The notes under the pieces are model-generated. The model ran no database searches. It was not told the origin of the DNA and saw nothing but the letters and a program-made list of their open reading frames with translations. Below are positions 34,142-42,922 of a DNA stretch of 64,000 nucleotides, piece by piece; within the stretch, counting starts at the first letter, position 1, and each line of letters starts with the position of its first letter. The translations under genes were made by a program, and so were the position numbers. Origin of the DNA: an uncultured Pelagibacteraceae bacterium (GTDB taxonomy: Bacteria > Pseudomonadota > Alphaproteobacteria > Pelagibacterales > Pelagibacteraceae); the NCBI GenBank assembly GCA_902560625.1, contig CACEMD010000005.1, positions 1-64,000 on the forward strand. Reading direction: 5' to 3'.

Positions 34142-36037
34142 ATGAGCGGAAATTATAAGAAAATCTATGAAAAATCGATCAATAATCCTGAGGAATTTTG
34201 GAAGGATATTTCAAACGATATCTTTTGGTTTAAAAAACCTACGCAAATATTAAAAAAAAATAATCATCCGTTCTACAAATGGTTCACTGACGGCGTTACA
34301 AACACCTGTTACAATGCTCTTGACCTCCACATCGATCAAGGAAGGGGCGATAAAATTGCTTTAATTTATGATAGCCCAATAACTGGCAACAAAAAAAAAT
34401 TTTCTTTCAACGAATTAAAAGAAAAAGTTTCCAAATTTTCTGGTGCTCTAAAAAATCAAGGTATTAATAAGGGAGATAGAGTGATAATTTATATGCCCAT
34501 GATACCTGAAGCAGTTATAGCAATGCTTGCTTGTGGGAGAATTGGTGCTGTTCACTCAGTTGTATTTGGTGGTTTTGCCTCAAATGAACTTTCTAGCAGG
34601 ATCGATGACAGCAAAGCAAAATTGTTAGTAACAGCATCGTGTGGGTTTGAGCCCGGAAGAACTGTTGAATACAAACCATTAGTAGATAAAGCACTTAAGC
34701 TATCATCTCACAAAATTAAAAAAGTTATTTTTTACCAAAGACAAGGTAACGAGGTAAAACTAGATGCACCTAGAGATATCGATTGGAACGAAGCACTTGT
34801 AAATGCCCAAGATACAGACTGTGTTGAAATGAATTCAAATGATTATGCATACATTTTGTATACTTCGGGTACCACAGGAATTCCCAAAGGAATTGTAAGA
34901 GACATAGGTGGCCATATTGTTGCTCTTAAGTGGACCATGAAAAATATTTATAATATAGACCTTGATGATGTATGGTGGTCTGCTAGTGACATAGGTTGGA
35001 TAGTTGGTCACTCATATATTGTTTATGCTCCTTTATTTAAAGGATGCACAACCGTTTTGTTTGAGGGTAAACCGGTAGGGACTCCTGACGCGGGTGCTTT
35101 TTGGAAAATTATTTCAGACTACAAAGTAAAATCATTATTTACTGCTCCGACTGCATTTAGAGCAATCAAAAAAGAAGATCCTGATGGAAAATTTTTTTCT
35201 AAATATGATTTAAGTTCTTTTGAATCTTTATTTTTAGCTGGCGAAAGAGCAGACCCAGATACAATAAAATGGGCTGAGAAACTTCTTAAAGTTCCTGTTA
35301 TAGATCATTGGTGGCAAACAGAAACAAGTTGGGCAATTAGTTCAAACTGTACAGGTATTGAAATGCAAGAAACTAAATATGGATCGGCTTGTCGTGCTGT
35401 ACCTGGATATGATGTTAAAGTTTTAAAGAGCGACAGCTCAGTTGCTAAACCAAACGAGATGGGTGATATTGTAGTAAAACTTCCACTACCTCCAGGAACT
35501 TTTCCAACTTTATGGAATGCTGATGAAAGGTATAAAAAAACATACATGTCTAATTATGAAGGCTACTACCAAACCTATGATGCTGGCCACATAGATGATG
35601 ATGGATATATATGGATCATGTCTAGAACTGACGACATTATAAATGTTGCAGGTCATAGATTATCCACGGGAGCTATAGAGGAAGTACTATCAGAACATCA
35701 ATCAGTAGCTGAATGTGCGGTGCTTGGAATTGCAGATAAATTAAAAGGACAGTTACCGATTGGCCTTGTAGTTCTTAAAGCAGGTGTAACGAAAGATAAT
35801 GATACAATATCCAAAGAATGTATTCAAATGGTAAGAGATAAGATTGGTCCTGTTGCAGCATTTAAAGTTGCAATTGTAATAAAAAGATTGCCTAAAACAA
35901 GATCGGGAAAGATTTTAAGAGGCACAATAAGAAAAATTGCAGATAAAGAGGAATTTAAAATGCCTGCTACTATTGATGATCCTGTAATACTTGATGAAAT
36001 TAAAGAAGATTTAAAAAATCATAATATTTTGAAATAA
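34142..36037 (+). CDS. prpE: Propionate--CoA ligase (AMP-forming)
   Basis: 631 aa, acyl-CoA synthetase family. AMP-binding motif YTSGTTGIPKG near residue 240, EGKP and WWQTETSWAI near 380, GRTDD-like SRTDDIINVAGHRLSTG near 500 and the catalytic Lys in KTRSGKILRG near 590. GGFASNELSSRIDDSKAKLL and the ending PATIDDPVILDEI are more like PrpE than acetyl-CoA synthetase. Either propionate or acetate may be used. Methylcitrate-cycle or propionyl-CoA carboxylase genes are not in the window. An inverted repeat precedes it. Confidence 0.9.
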   Translation: MSGNYKKIYEKSINNPEEFWKDISNDIFWFKKPTQILKKNNHPFYKWFTDGVTNTCYNALDLHIDQGRGDKIALIYDSPITGNKKKFSFNELKEKVSKFSGALKNQGINKGDRVIIYMPMIPEAVIAMLACGRIGAVHSVVFGGFASNELSSRIDDSKAKLLVTASCGFEPGRTVEYKPLVDKALKLSSHKIKKVIFYQRQGNEVKLDAPRDIDWNEALVNAQDTDCVEMNSNDYAYILYTSGTTGIPKGIVRDIGGHIVALKWTMKNIYNIDLDDVWWSASDIGWIVGHSYIVYAPLFKGCTTVLFEGKPVGTPDAGAFWKIISDYKVKSLFTAPTAFRAIKKEDPDGKFFSKYDLSSFESLFLAGERADPDTIKWAEKLLKVPVIDHWWQTETSWAISSNCTGIEMQETKYGSACRAVPGYDVKVLKSDSSVAKPNEMGDIVVKLPLPPGTFPTLWNADERYKKTYMSNYEGYYQTYDAGHIDDDGYIWIMSRTDDIINVAGHRLSTGAIEEVLSEHQSVAECAVLGIADKLKGQLPIGLVVLKAGVTKDNDTISKECIQMVRDKIGPVAAFKVAIVIKRLPKTRSGKILRGTIRKIADKEEFKMPATIDDPVILDEIKEDLKNHNILK

Positions 36038-36042
36038 TAGAT

Positions 36043-37350
36043 TTAATCAAAAATTAAAGGTAATCCTTGAGGCTCACCTATTATTTTTCCATTATTAAAT
36101 TTAATATCTCCGTTAACTATTGTGTAAACAGGGGTTCCTTTAAAATCAAATCCATCAAATGGTGACCATCCACATTTGCTTTCTATATTCTCATTTTTAA
36201 TAGTAATTTTTTTATTCATATCAACAATTGTAAAATCTGCATCATAACCTTCTTTAATGTATCCTTTATTTTTTATTCCAAAAATTTTAATTGGATTTTC
36301 ACATACTAAGTTAATTAATTGATTAAGAGATAATCTTTTTTCATTTACGTGATTTAACATTACTGGCATTAAAGTCTGAACCCCAGGCATACCTGAAGGT
36401 GAATTTGGATAATCTTTATCTTTATTAACTTTTAAATGAGGTGCATGATCTGAACCAATAGTATCATTTATATTATTTTTAACTCCATACCATAGTCTAT
36501 CATAATGAGACTTATCTCTTAATGGTGGATTCATCTGAGCATAAGTTCCGAGTTTATCGTAACAATCAGGTGCATAAATTGTCAAATGCTGGGGAGTAAT
36601 CTCAAAAGTAATATTGCCTTTGTGCTGTGATAAGAAATCAACTTCTTGTTTTGTAGTAACATGAAGAATATGTGCTTTTTTTTTGTATAATTCAGCAATT
36701 CTAACAATTCTTCTTGTTGAAGAAATTGCACATTCTTCGCTTCTCCAAACTGGATGTGAGTGAACATCGTCTTTTTTAATTAATTTTTTGTTTTTATTTA
36801 AAATTTCTTCATCCTCTGAATGAACTGCTACAACTTTTGAACTGTTTTGAAATACTTTTTCAATATCTTTTTCTTTTGCAACTAAAAGATTACCAGTAGA
36901 GGAACCTGCAAAAAGTTTAATACCACAACAACCTTCTAGTTTTTTTAAATCTGCCAATTGATTTGAATTATCAGCTGTAGCACCAAAATAAAAAGCATAA
37001 TTACAATACATTCTATTTTTTGCGAGATCTAATTTTTTTTTAAATTCAACTTTATTTGATGTTGGAGGATTAGTGTTTGGCATTTCAAATACAGCTGTAA
37101 TCCCTCCTGCAACTGCTGCTCTACTTCCAGAGTGAAGATCCTCTGTGTCTGTTGATCCCGGCTCTCTAAAATGAGTTTGAGTATCTATACACCCTGGTAA
37201 AACTATTAGACCCTTTGCATCTATAGTTTCTTTTGCTTTTTCTGAGATTTGACCAATTTTTTCTATTTTGCCTTTTTTTATACCAACATCAGTGTCTTTA
37301 AGGGTTCCATCTATATAACATTGTCCATTTTTTAATAAAAGATCTAACAT
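36043..37350 (-). CDS. pyrC: Dihydroorotase-family amidohydrolase (class I/AllB-like)
   Basis: 435 aa, cyclic amidohydrolase fold. The metal centre is readable: GCIDTQTHFREPG near residues 53-65, the carboxylated Lys in CGIKLFAGSSTGN near 145, His in VAVHSEDEE and HILHVTT, and the catalytic Asp in IGSDHAPH near 305. The first His of the usual HxH is Gln58. MPNTNPPTS fits dihydroorotase, which closes carbamoyl-aspartate to dihydroorotate in pyrimidine synthesis. Because of Q58 and similarity to AllB-like proteins, a different amidohydrolase role remains possible. It is divergent from ygfZ. Confidence 0.8.
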   Translation of the reverse strand: MLDLLLKNGQCYIDGTLKDTDVGIKKGKIEKIGQISEKAKETIDAKGLIVLPGCIDTQTHFREPGSTDTEDLHSGSRAAVAGGITAVFEMPNTNPPTSNKVEFKKKLDLAKNRMYCNYAFYFGATADNSNQLADLKKLEGCCGIKLFAGSSTGNLLVAKEKDIEKVFQNSSKVVAVHSEDEEILNKNKKLIKKDDVHSHPVWRSEECAISSTRRIVRIAELYKKKAHILHVTTKQEVDFLSQHKGNITFEITPQHLTIYAPDCYDKLGTYAQMNPPLRDKSHYDRLWYGVKNNINDTIGSDHAPHLKVNKDKDYPNSPSGMPGVQTLMPVMLNHVNEKRLSLNQLINLVCENPIKIFGIKNKGYIKEGYDADFTIVDMNKKITIKNENIESKCGWSPFDGFDFKGTPVYTIVNGDIKFNNGKIIGEPQGLPLIFD

Positions 37351-37368
37351 TTATAAAAAAAATAAATA

Positions 37369-37386
37369 TATTATTAATTAATAATA
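37369..37386. promoter_or_regulatory. 18-bp AT palindrome between pyrC and ygfZ
   Basis: TATTATTAATTAATAATA, a perfect palindrome in the 43-bp divergent spacer. Composed only of A and T, so it could be chance; it probably overlaps both promoters. Confidence 0.3.
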
Positions 37387-37393
37387 ATCAATT

Positions 37394-38278
37394 ATGAAAA
37401 AAAATAATGTTTATATTCTAGAAGATAGAGGAATACTTTACATTCATGGTGATGATTGTATAGATTATTTGCAAAATATTATTACTAACGATATAAAAAA
37501 AGTAACTGATAGTATGAGTTGCTTTGCTTCTTTGCTTACTCCTCAAGGAAAATATCTTTTTGATTTTATAATTGTAAAACATAAAAAAGGGTATTTTATT
37601 GATTGCGAAAAAAAACAGATAGATAAACTTTATAAGCAGTTTCAAATATATAAATTAAAATCAAAGGTTGAAATTTTAAACTTAAGCAATGAATTTGTGG
37701 TCGCTGCAATAAATAAAGATAGGTTTTTATCTTTTGAAAATAGTGAAGAAAAAGAAGGCTTTACTATTAAATATAGAGAAGATCCAATAGTTTTAGATCC
37801 AAGAAATAAAAAATTAGGAGGTAGATTAATAATTAATCTAGAAAAACTTTACCTCTCAATTAAAAAGTTAGATCTTAAGTCTTCAGAGTTAAGAGAATAT
37901 TATGATTTTAGTTTTAAATTAGGGATATCACAATTAAATACAGATAAGTTACAAAATAAACTTTTTGGAATTGAATGTAATTTTGAGGAATTAAATGGAT
38001 TAGATTTTAAAAAAGGATGTTATGTTGGGCAAGAAAATACTGCTCGAATTAAATTAAAAGATAAGTTATCAAAAAAATTATTACCTATAGAAGTCTTAGA
38101 TGGCTCTATTGTTATTGATGACAATATTGTTGATAATGAAAAAACAATCGGAAAAATTTTAATTGATGACAAATATCCATTTGGATTGCTTAAATTTAAG
38201 GACGAAAATTTTAATTTTAATAAAAAATTTACTTGTGGAAAAGCTTCAATAAAGGTTTTTAAACCAGATTGGTTTTAA
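37394..38278 (+). CDS. ygfZ: YgfZ/GcvT-like folate-binding protein for Fe-S cluster repair
   Basis: 294 aa. The diagnostic KGCYVGQE motif is at about residues 206-213, and YLQNIITNDIKKV near 24 is the GcvT-like N-terminal block. YgfZ-family proteins use tetrahydrofolate to maintain certain Fe-S enzymes, such as MiaB. Long Lys/Ile-rich strands reflect the AT bias. It is divergent from the dihydroorotase gene, with a tRNA on the opposite strand directly after. Confidence 0.92.
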   Translation: MKKNNVYILEDRGILYIHGDDCIDYLQNIITNDIKKVTDSMSCFASLLTPQGKYLFDFIIVKHKKGYFIDCEKKQIDKLYKQFQIYKLKSKVEILNLSNEFVVAAINKDRFLSFENSEEKEGFTIKYREDPIVLDPRNKKLGGRLIINLEKLYLSIKKLDLKSSELREYYDFSFKLGISQLNTDKLQNKLFGIECNFEELNGLDFKKGCYVGQENTARIKLKDKLSKKLLPIEVLDGSIVIDDNIVDNEKTIGKILIDDKYPFGLLKFKDENFNFNKKFTCGKASIKVFKPDWF

Positions 38279-38281
38279 GTA

Positions 38282-38368
38282 TGGTGCGGCCAGAGAGACT
38301 CGAACTCTCATGAGGAAACCCTCACTTGGCCCTCAACCAAGCCTGTCTACCAGTTTCAGCATGGCCGC
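38282..38368 (-). tRNA. tRNA-Leu, anticodon GAG
   Basis: Reads on the minus strand as an 87-nt class II tRNA. The acceptor GCGGCCA pairs with TGGCCGC, the anticodon stem is CTTGG/CCAAG around the loop TTGAGGG (anticodon GAG, codon CUC/CUU), there is a long variable arm (TGAGGGTTTCCTCA) and a T arm GAGAGTTCGAGTCTCTC. The 3' CCA is encoded. It lies antisense between two plus-strand genes. Confidence 0.97.
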
Positions 38369-38384
38369 TTATGCGTCAGATTAA

Positions 38385-38406
38385 TTGAATGACATTTATC
38401 ATTCAA
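38385..38406. promoter_or_regulatory. Inverted repeat before nadA
   Basis: TTGAATGA-CATTTA-TCATTCAA: a perfect 8-bp inverted repeat with a 6-base centre, ending 16 bp before the nadA start. It has no following T run, so it is not a terminator. A repressor operator for the NAD synthesis operon or a leader hairpin. Confidence 0.55.
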
Positions 38407-38422
38407 GTTGATAGATTTAAGT

Positions 38423-39412
38423 ATGGAATATACATCCGAAATAAGAAAAGCTACAGATCCAATATATAAAAAAATATCTAAGGCAATGCCAGAAATTGAG
38501 TGGTCTATTCACGCTCCATACATTTACAAAATTAACGAATTAAAAAAAAAAAAGAATGCGGTTATTCTAGCTCATAATTATCAAACCCCAGAAATCTATC
38601 ATGGAATTTCTGACTTTTCTGCAGACTCTTTAGCTCTAGCAATAGAGGCTTCAAAAACAAAAGCTGATTTGATCATAATGTGTGGAGTACATTTTATGGC
38701 TGAAACAGCTAAACTTATGAATCCTAACAAAAAAGTTTTACTTCCAGATATGAGAGCTGGTTGTTCTTTGTCATCCTCTATAACTGGCGAGGATGTTAGA
38801 AATTTAAAAAAAAAATATCCTAATGTGCCAGTCGTATCCTATGTAAATACATCTGCAGATGTAAAAGCTGAAACCGATATATGTTGTACATCGGCAAATG
38901 CCGTCAAAATAGTTAATTCCTTAGGTGTCAAAAAAGTAATTTTCTTACCAGATGATTATTTAGCAAAGTATGTTGCTTCTCAAACTAATGTAGAAATAAT
39001 TTCATGGAAGGGTACATGCGAAGTACATGAGAAGTTTACTGACGAAGAAATAAACGAAATTAGAAAAAATAATCCAGGATTAAAAGTGATTGCACATCCT
39101 GAATGTCCACCAGATGTTATCAAAGCAAGTGATTTTACTGGATCAACCAGTGGGATGATTAAATATGTCAAAGATAATCAGCCAGAAAAAGTTATGATGG
39201 TGACTGAATGTTCAATGAGCGACAATGTCCAAATAGATAATCCTGATGTAAAATTTATTAAACCATGTAATTTGTGTCCACATATGAAAAGAATTACACT
39301 TCCAAAAATTTTAGAATGTCTCGAAAATGAAACAAACGAAATTGTTATGAGTGATGAAGTAATTAAAAAAGCAAGAAAATCAGTCGAAAGAATGACAAAA
39401 ATAGGCAGATAA
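38423..39412 (+). CDS. nadA: Quinolinate synthase
   Basis: Condenses iminoaspartate with dihydroxyacetone phosphate to quinolinate, using a [4Fe-4S] cluster. 329 aa from the ATG at 38423; an in-frame TTG lies five codons upstream. Cluster Cys residues are in IMCGVHFMAETAK, GTCEVHEKF and PCNLCPHMKR. AVILAHNYQTPEIYH opens the fold and FTGSTSGM near residue 240 is conserved. A 12-A run early in the gene (after residue 40, encoding LKKKKNAV) stays in frame. nadC follows 5 bp downstream; nadB is not seen. Confidence 0.97.
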   Translation: MEYTSEIRKATDPIYKKISKAMPEIEWSIHAPYIYKINELKKKKNAVILAHNYQTPEIYHGISDFSADSLALAIEASKTKADLIIMCGVHFMAETAKLMNPNKKVLLPDMRAGCSLSSSITGEDVRNLKKKYPNVPVVSYVNTSADVKAETDICCTSANAVKIVNSLGVKKVIFLPDDYLAKYVASQTNVEIISWKGTCEVHEKFTDEEINEIRKNNPGLKVIAHPECPPDVIKASDFTGSTSGMIKYVKDNQPEKVMMVTECSMSDNVQIDNPDVKFIKPCNLCPHMKRITLPKILECLENETNEIVMSDEVIKKARKSVERMTKIGR

Positions 39413-39417
39413 CTTCT

Positions 39418-40254
39418 GTGTCTAAAATTAAACTTAGTAAAGGTTTTATAAGAAGCAAGTGTAAGCAAGCCCTTAAAGAAGATCTCTTTCCATCAGGAGA
39501 TATAACTTCTGAACTTTTAGAAAATAACCAAATCAAAAAGATTAAAATGATTAGTTCTGATAATGGTGTTATTGGTGGCTTAGAATTTGCTAAAGAAACA
39601 TTTAAATTGATAGATAAAAAAATAAAATTTAAGATTAAAAAAAAAGAAGGTTCAAAAATTAAAAAAGGATCAATAATTGCTTGTATTGAAGGAAATTATA
39701 AAAACATCTTAATGGGGGAAAGAGTTGTTTTAAACTTTGTTTCACATATATCTGGGATAGCAACAAAAACAAACAAATTTGTGAAAAAAGTTCGTGGTAA
39801 ATCAAAAATTTGTTGTACGAGAAAAACAATTCCTTCATTAAGAATGATACAAAAGTATGGTGTAAATTTAGGTGGTGGAACTAACCACAGATATAATTTA
39901 AGTGATGAATATCTAATTAAAGATAATCATATAGCCTCTTTCAAAAACTTTGAAGAACTTATTAAAAAAGCAATTAAATTAAAAAAAAAAAGAAAGATTA
40001 CTGTTGAAGTAGATAATATAAAACAATTTAAAAAAATAAATCATCTAAAGTTTGATAGGATTTTATTTGACAATATGAATACAAAAAATCTTAAAGTAGC
40101 AGTGAAACTAGCCAAAAAATTTTATGAAACAGAAGCCTCAGGTGGGATAAATTTGAAAAATATAAATAAAATAGCCTCAACAAAAGTCGATAGAATATCA
40201 GTAGGAGAATTAACACATAGTGTTAACTCATTAAATTTAAAATTAGAAGTCTAG
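39418..40254 (+). CDS. nadC: Nicotinate-nucleotide pyrophosphorylase (carboxylating)
   Basis: Converts quinolinate and PRPP to nicotinate mononucleotide. 278 aa from a GTG start. LKEDLFPSGDITSE, the RKTIPSLRMIQKYGVNLGGG region (active-site Arg/Lys, near residues 138-160) and KDNHIASF are the family motifs; EASGGINLKNI near 240 is the phosphate site. The 5-bp gap after nadA shows an operon for de novo NAD. Confidence 0.97.
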   Translation: MSKIKLSKGFIRSKCKQALKEDLFPSGDITSELLENNQIKKIKMISSDNGVIGGLEFAKETFKLIDKKIKFKIKKKEGSKIKKGSIIACIEGNYKNILMGERVVLNFVSHISGIATKTNKFVKKVRGKSKICCTRKTIPSLRMIQKYGVNLGGGTNHRYNLSDEYLIKDNHIASFKNFEELIKKAIKLKKKRKITVEVDNIKQFKKINHLKFDRILFDNMNTKNLKVAVKLAKKFYETEASGGINLKNINKIASTKVDRISVGELTHSVNSLNLKLEV

Positions 40255-40264
40255 CTTTTAGGAA

Positions 40265-42922
40265 CTACTTTTTTAATTGTGCTTGAGCAGCTGCTAAACG
40301 AGCAACAGGCACTCGGTAGGGTGAACATGAAACATAGTCCAAGCCTATTTTAGAACATAAACCTATACTTTCAGGATCCCCTCCATGTTCACCACATATA
40401 CCAAGTTTAATTTTTTTATTTTGTTTTTTCCCATTTATGGCAGCAATTTTTATTAAATCTGCCACCCCTTCATCAATTGATACAAAAGGGTCAACATCAA
40501 ATATTTTATTTTCTATATAATCATTTAAAAATTTTCCACTATCGTCTCTACTAATGCCAAAAGTTGTTTGGGTTAAATCATTTGTTCCAAAGCTAAAAAA
40601 TTCAGCATGTTTTGCTATATCTTTTGCTTTTAAAGCTGCTCTTGGTAACTCTATCATTGTTCCAACTAAAAAATCTAATTTAACTTTTTTTTCAGACTCT
40701 ATTTTTTTAGCAACATTTATTACAAGATCTTTCAATATTTTAATCTCTGCTTCGGTAGAAACAAGAGGAATCATAATTTCAGGTATAATAGATTTAATTT
40801 TTTTGTTTTTGCAATCTATTAGGGCTTCAAAAATTGCTCTACATTGCATCTCATAAATCTCTGGAAAAGAAATACCAAGTCTACATCCTCTGTGGCCAAG
40901 CATAGGATTTTGTTCATGAAGTTCACTAATTCTAGTTTCTACTTCTTTAAAGGATAGCTCTAAAGATTTCGCTACCTCATTAATTTCATTTTCAGTTTTT
41001 GGCAAAAATTCATGTAAAGGTGGATCTAGCAGTCTAACTGTTACAGGTAAACTATTCATGATTTTAAATATCTCTATAAAATCATTTTTTTGATAAGGTA
41101 ATAATTTTGAAAGTGCTTTTTTTCTATCACTTTTTGATTTTGATAAAATCATTTGTCTTACAAAGAGTATTCTCTCTTCATCAAAAAACATATGTTCTGT
41201 TCTGCACAGACCTATGCCTTCAGCTCCAAATTCTCTTGCTGTTTTTGTATCTATCAAAGTTTCTGAGTTAGTTCTTATTTTAAGTCTTCTAAAATTATCT
41301 GACCATTTCATTATTTTAGAAAATTCCTTTGACATTTCAGGCTTAATTGTTTTCACTTCACCCAATATAATTCTACCTGTTGATCCATCAATAGTAATTA
41401 CATCACCTTCTCTAATTTCAAAATTTTTTATTTTGAAAATTTTTTTAGTATAATCAATTTCAATTTCACTACATCCTGATACACAAGGTCTTCCCATACC
41501 TCTTGCTACAACCGCTGCATGACTTGTCATACCGCCTCTGGAGGTTAAAATTCCTTTTGCAGCATGCATGCCATTAATATCTTCTGGCGAAGTTTCTGAT
41601 CTTACTAGTATTGTGTTTTGCATCATAGCGTTCAACCTTTCAGCTTCCTCAGATGAAAATGACACTTTTCCACTTGCTGCTCCTGGAGATGCAGGTAAAC
41701 CTTTGCCAATCACATTTATTTTACTTTTTTCGTCTAAAGTGGGATGTAACAGCGTATCTAAAGAGTTAGGATTTAATCTTAATACAGCCTCTTTTTTTGA
41801 AATTAATTTTTCTTTTACCATATCTACAGCTATTTTTACAGCTGATTTGGCAGTTCTTTTTCCTGAACGAGTTTGTAAGATCCAAAGTTTTTTATTTTCT
41901 ATTGTAAACTCAACATCTTGCATATCTTTATAATGTTTTTCTAACTTTGTAAGAATTTTTTTTAATTGCTTAAATATTTTTGGCATAGATTCTTCCATTG
42001 AACTTTCAGACATCTCAGAACCTATCCTGGCTTTTTTAGTTATATACTGAGGTGTTCTTGTGCCAGCTACAACATCTTCTCCTTGAGCATTAAGCAAATA
42101 TTCTCCATAGATTTCTTTCTTTCCGTCGGCTGGATTTCTTGTAAATACTACTCCAGTAGCACAATCTTTTCCCATATTTCCAAATACCATAGATTGCACA
42201 TTTACAGCTGTACCCCAATTTGATGGTATTTGATTTATTTTTCTATAGACTTTTGCTCTGTTACTTTCCCATGACAAAAAAACTGCAGAGATGGCTCCAA
42301 ATAATTGTTCATATACATCTTGGGGAAATTCTTTTTTCGTTTTTTCTTTTACTACATTTTTAAAATCTTTTATTAAACGATCCCAATCATCTGCATCTAA
42401 GTCGGTATCTAACAAAACTCCTTTGGAAAGTTTATAATTCTCAATTAAATCCTCAAAATTAAAACTTTCTATACCCATCACTACGTTACCATACATTTGA
42501 ATAAATCTTCTATAGCTGTCCTTTGCAAATCTTTTATTTAAAGTATTTTGTGCAAGAGCATCTGTTGTTCTGTCATTTAAACCTAGATTAAGTATTGTAT
42601 CCATCATCCCTGGCATAGAGACTCTTGCTCCCGATCTTACTGATAATAAGAGTGGATTTTTAAAATTTCCAAATTTTTTTCCAGATAGATTTTCAATATT
42701 TTTTATTTCTTTTCTAATTATGTTTAATATTTTTGATCCAAGTTTTTTTTTATTGTTATAAAAAATATCACAAACATCAGTTGAAATAATAAATCCTGAT
42801 GGCACAGGGAATCCAAGCCTTCCCATCTCTGCAAGATTCGCCCCTTTGCCACCTAAAACATTTTTAGGATTTTTAATTTTTTTTATATCTATTGACTTGA
42901 AATTAAAAATAAACTTTCTCAT
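40265..42922 (-). CDS. ppdK: Pyruvate, phosphate dikinase
   Basis: 885 aa. N-terminal ATP-grasp domain (GGKGANLAEMGRLGFPVPSG near residues 23-42), the phosphohistidine swivel domain with catalytic His in GGMTSHAAVVARGMGRPCVSG (shown in part: MTSHAAVVARGMGRP near 465), and a C-terminal PEP barrel with catalytic Cys in GICGEHGGDP near 845. Interconverts pyruvate and PEP with pyrophosphate, giving a gluconeogenic route without PEP synthase. Its start shares a base with the glyS stop. Confidence 0.97.
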   Translation of the reverse strand: MRKFIFNFKSIDIKKIKNPKNVLGGKGANLAEMGRLGFPVPSGFIISTDVCDIFYNNKKKLGSKILNIIRKEIKNIENLSGKKFGNFKNPLLLSVRSGARVSMPGMMDTILNLGLNDRTTDALAQNTLNKRFAKDSYRRFIQMYGNVVMGIESFNFEDLIENYKLSKGVLLDTDLDADDWDRLIKDFKNVVKEKTKKEFPQDVYEQLFGAISAVFLSWESNRAKVYRKINQIPSNWGTAVNVQSMVFGNMGKDCATGVVFTRNPADGKKEIYGEYLLNAQGEDVVAGTRTPQYITKKARIGSEMSESSMEESMPKIFKQLKKILTKLEKHYKDMQDVEFTIENKKLWILQTRSGKRTAKSAVKIAVDMVKEKLISKKEAVLRLNPNSLDTLLHPTLDEKSKINVIGKGLPASPGAASGKVSFSSEEAERLNAMMQNTILVRSETSPEDINGMHAAKGILTSRGGMTSHAAVVARGMGRPCVSGCSEIEIDYTKKIFKIKNFEIREGDVITIDGSTGRIILGEVKTIKPEMSKEFSKIMKWSDNFRRLKIRTNSETLIDTKTAREFGAEGIGLCRTEHMFFDEERILFVRQMILSKSKSDRKKALSKLLPYQKNDFIEIFKIMNSLPVTVRLLDPPLHEFLPKTENEINEVAKSLELSFKEVETRISELHEQNPMLGHRGCRLGISFPEIYEMQCRAIFEALIDCKNKKIKSIIPEIMIPLVSTEAEIKILKDLVINVAKKIESEKKVKLDFLVGTMIELPRAALKAKDIAKHAEFFSFGTNDLTQTTFGISRDDSGKFLNDYIENKIFDVDPFVSIDEGVADLIKIAAINGKKQNKKIKLGICGEHGGDPESIGLCSKIGLDYVSCSPYRVPVARLAAAQAQLKK

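Noticed and set aside
38369-38422. Inverted repeat near nadA as a terminator for ygfZ
   Set aside because: No T run on either side, and it lies beyond the tRNA gene; better explained as a leader element or operator.
41568-41933. 121-codon plus-strand frame inside ppdK
   Set aside because: Shadow frame; the minus-strand product is an intact pyruvate phosphate dikinase.
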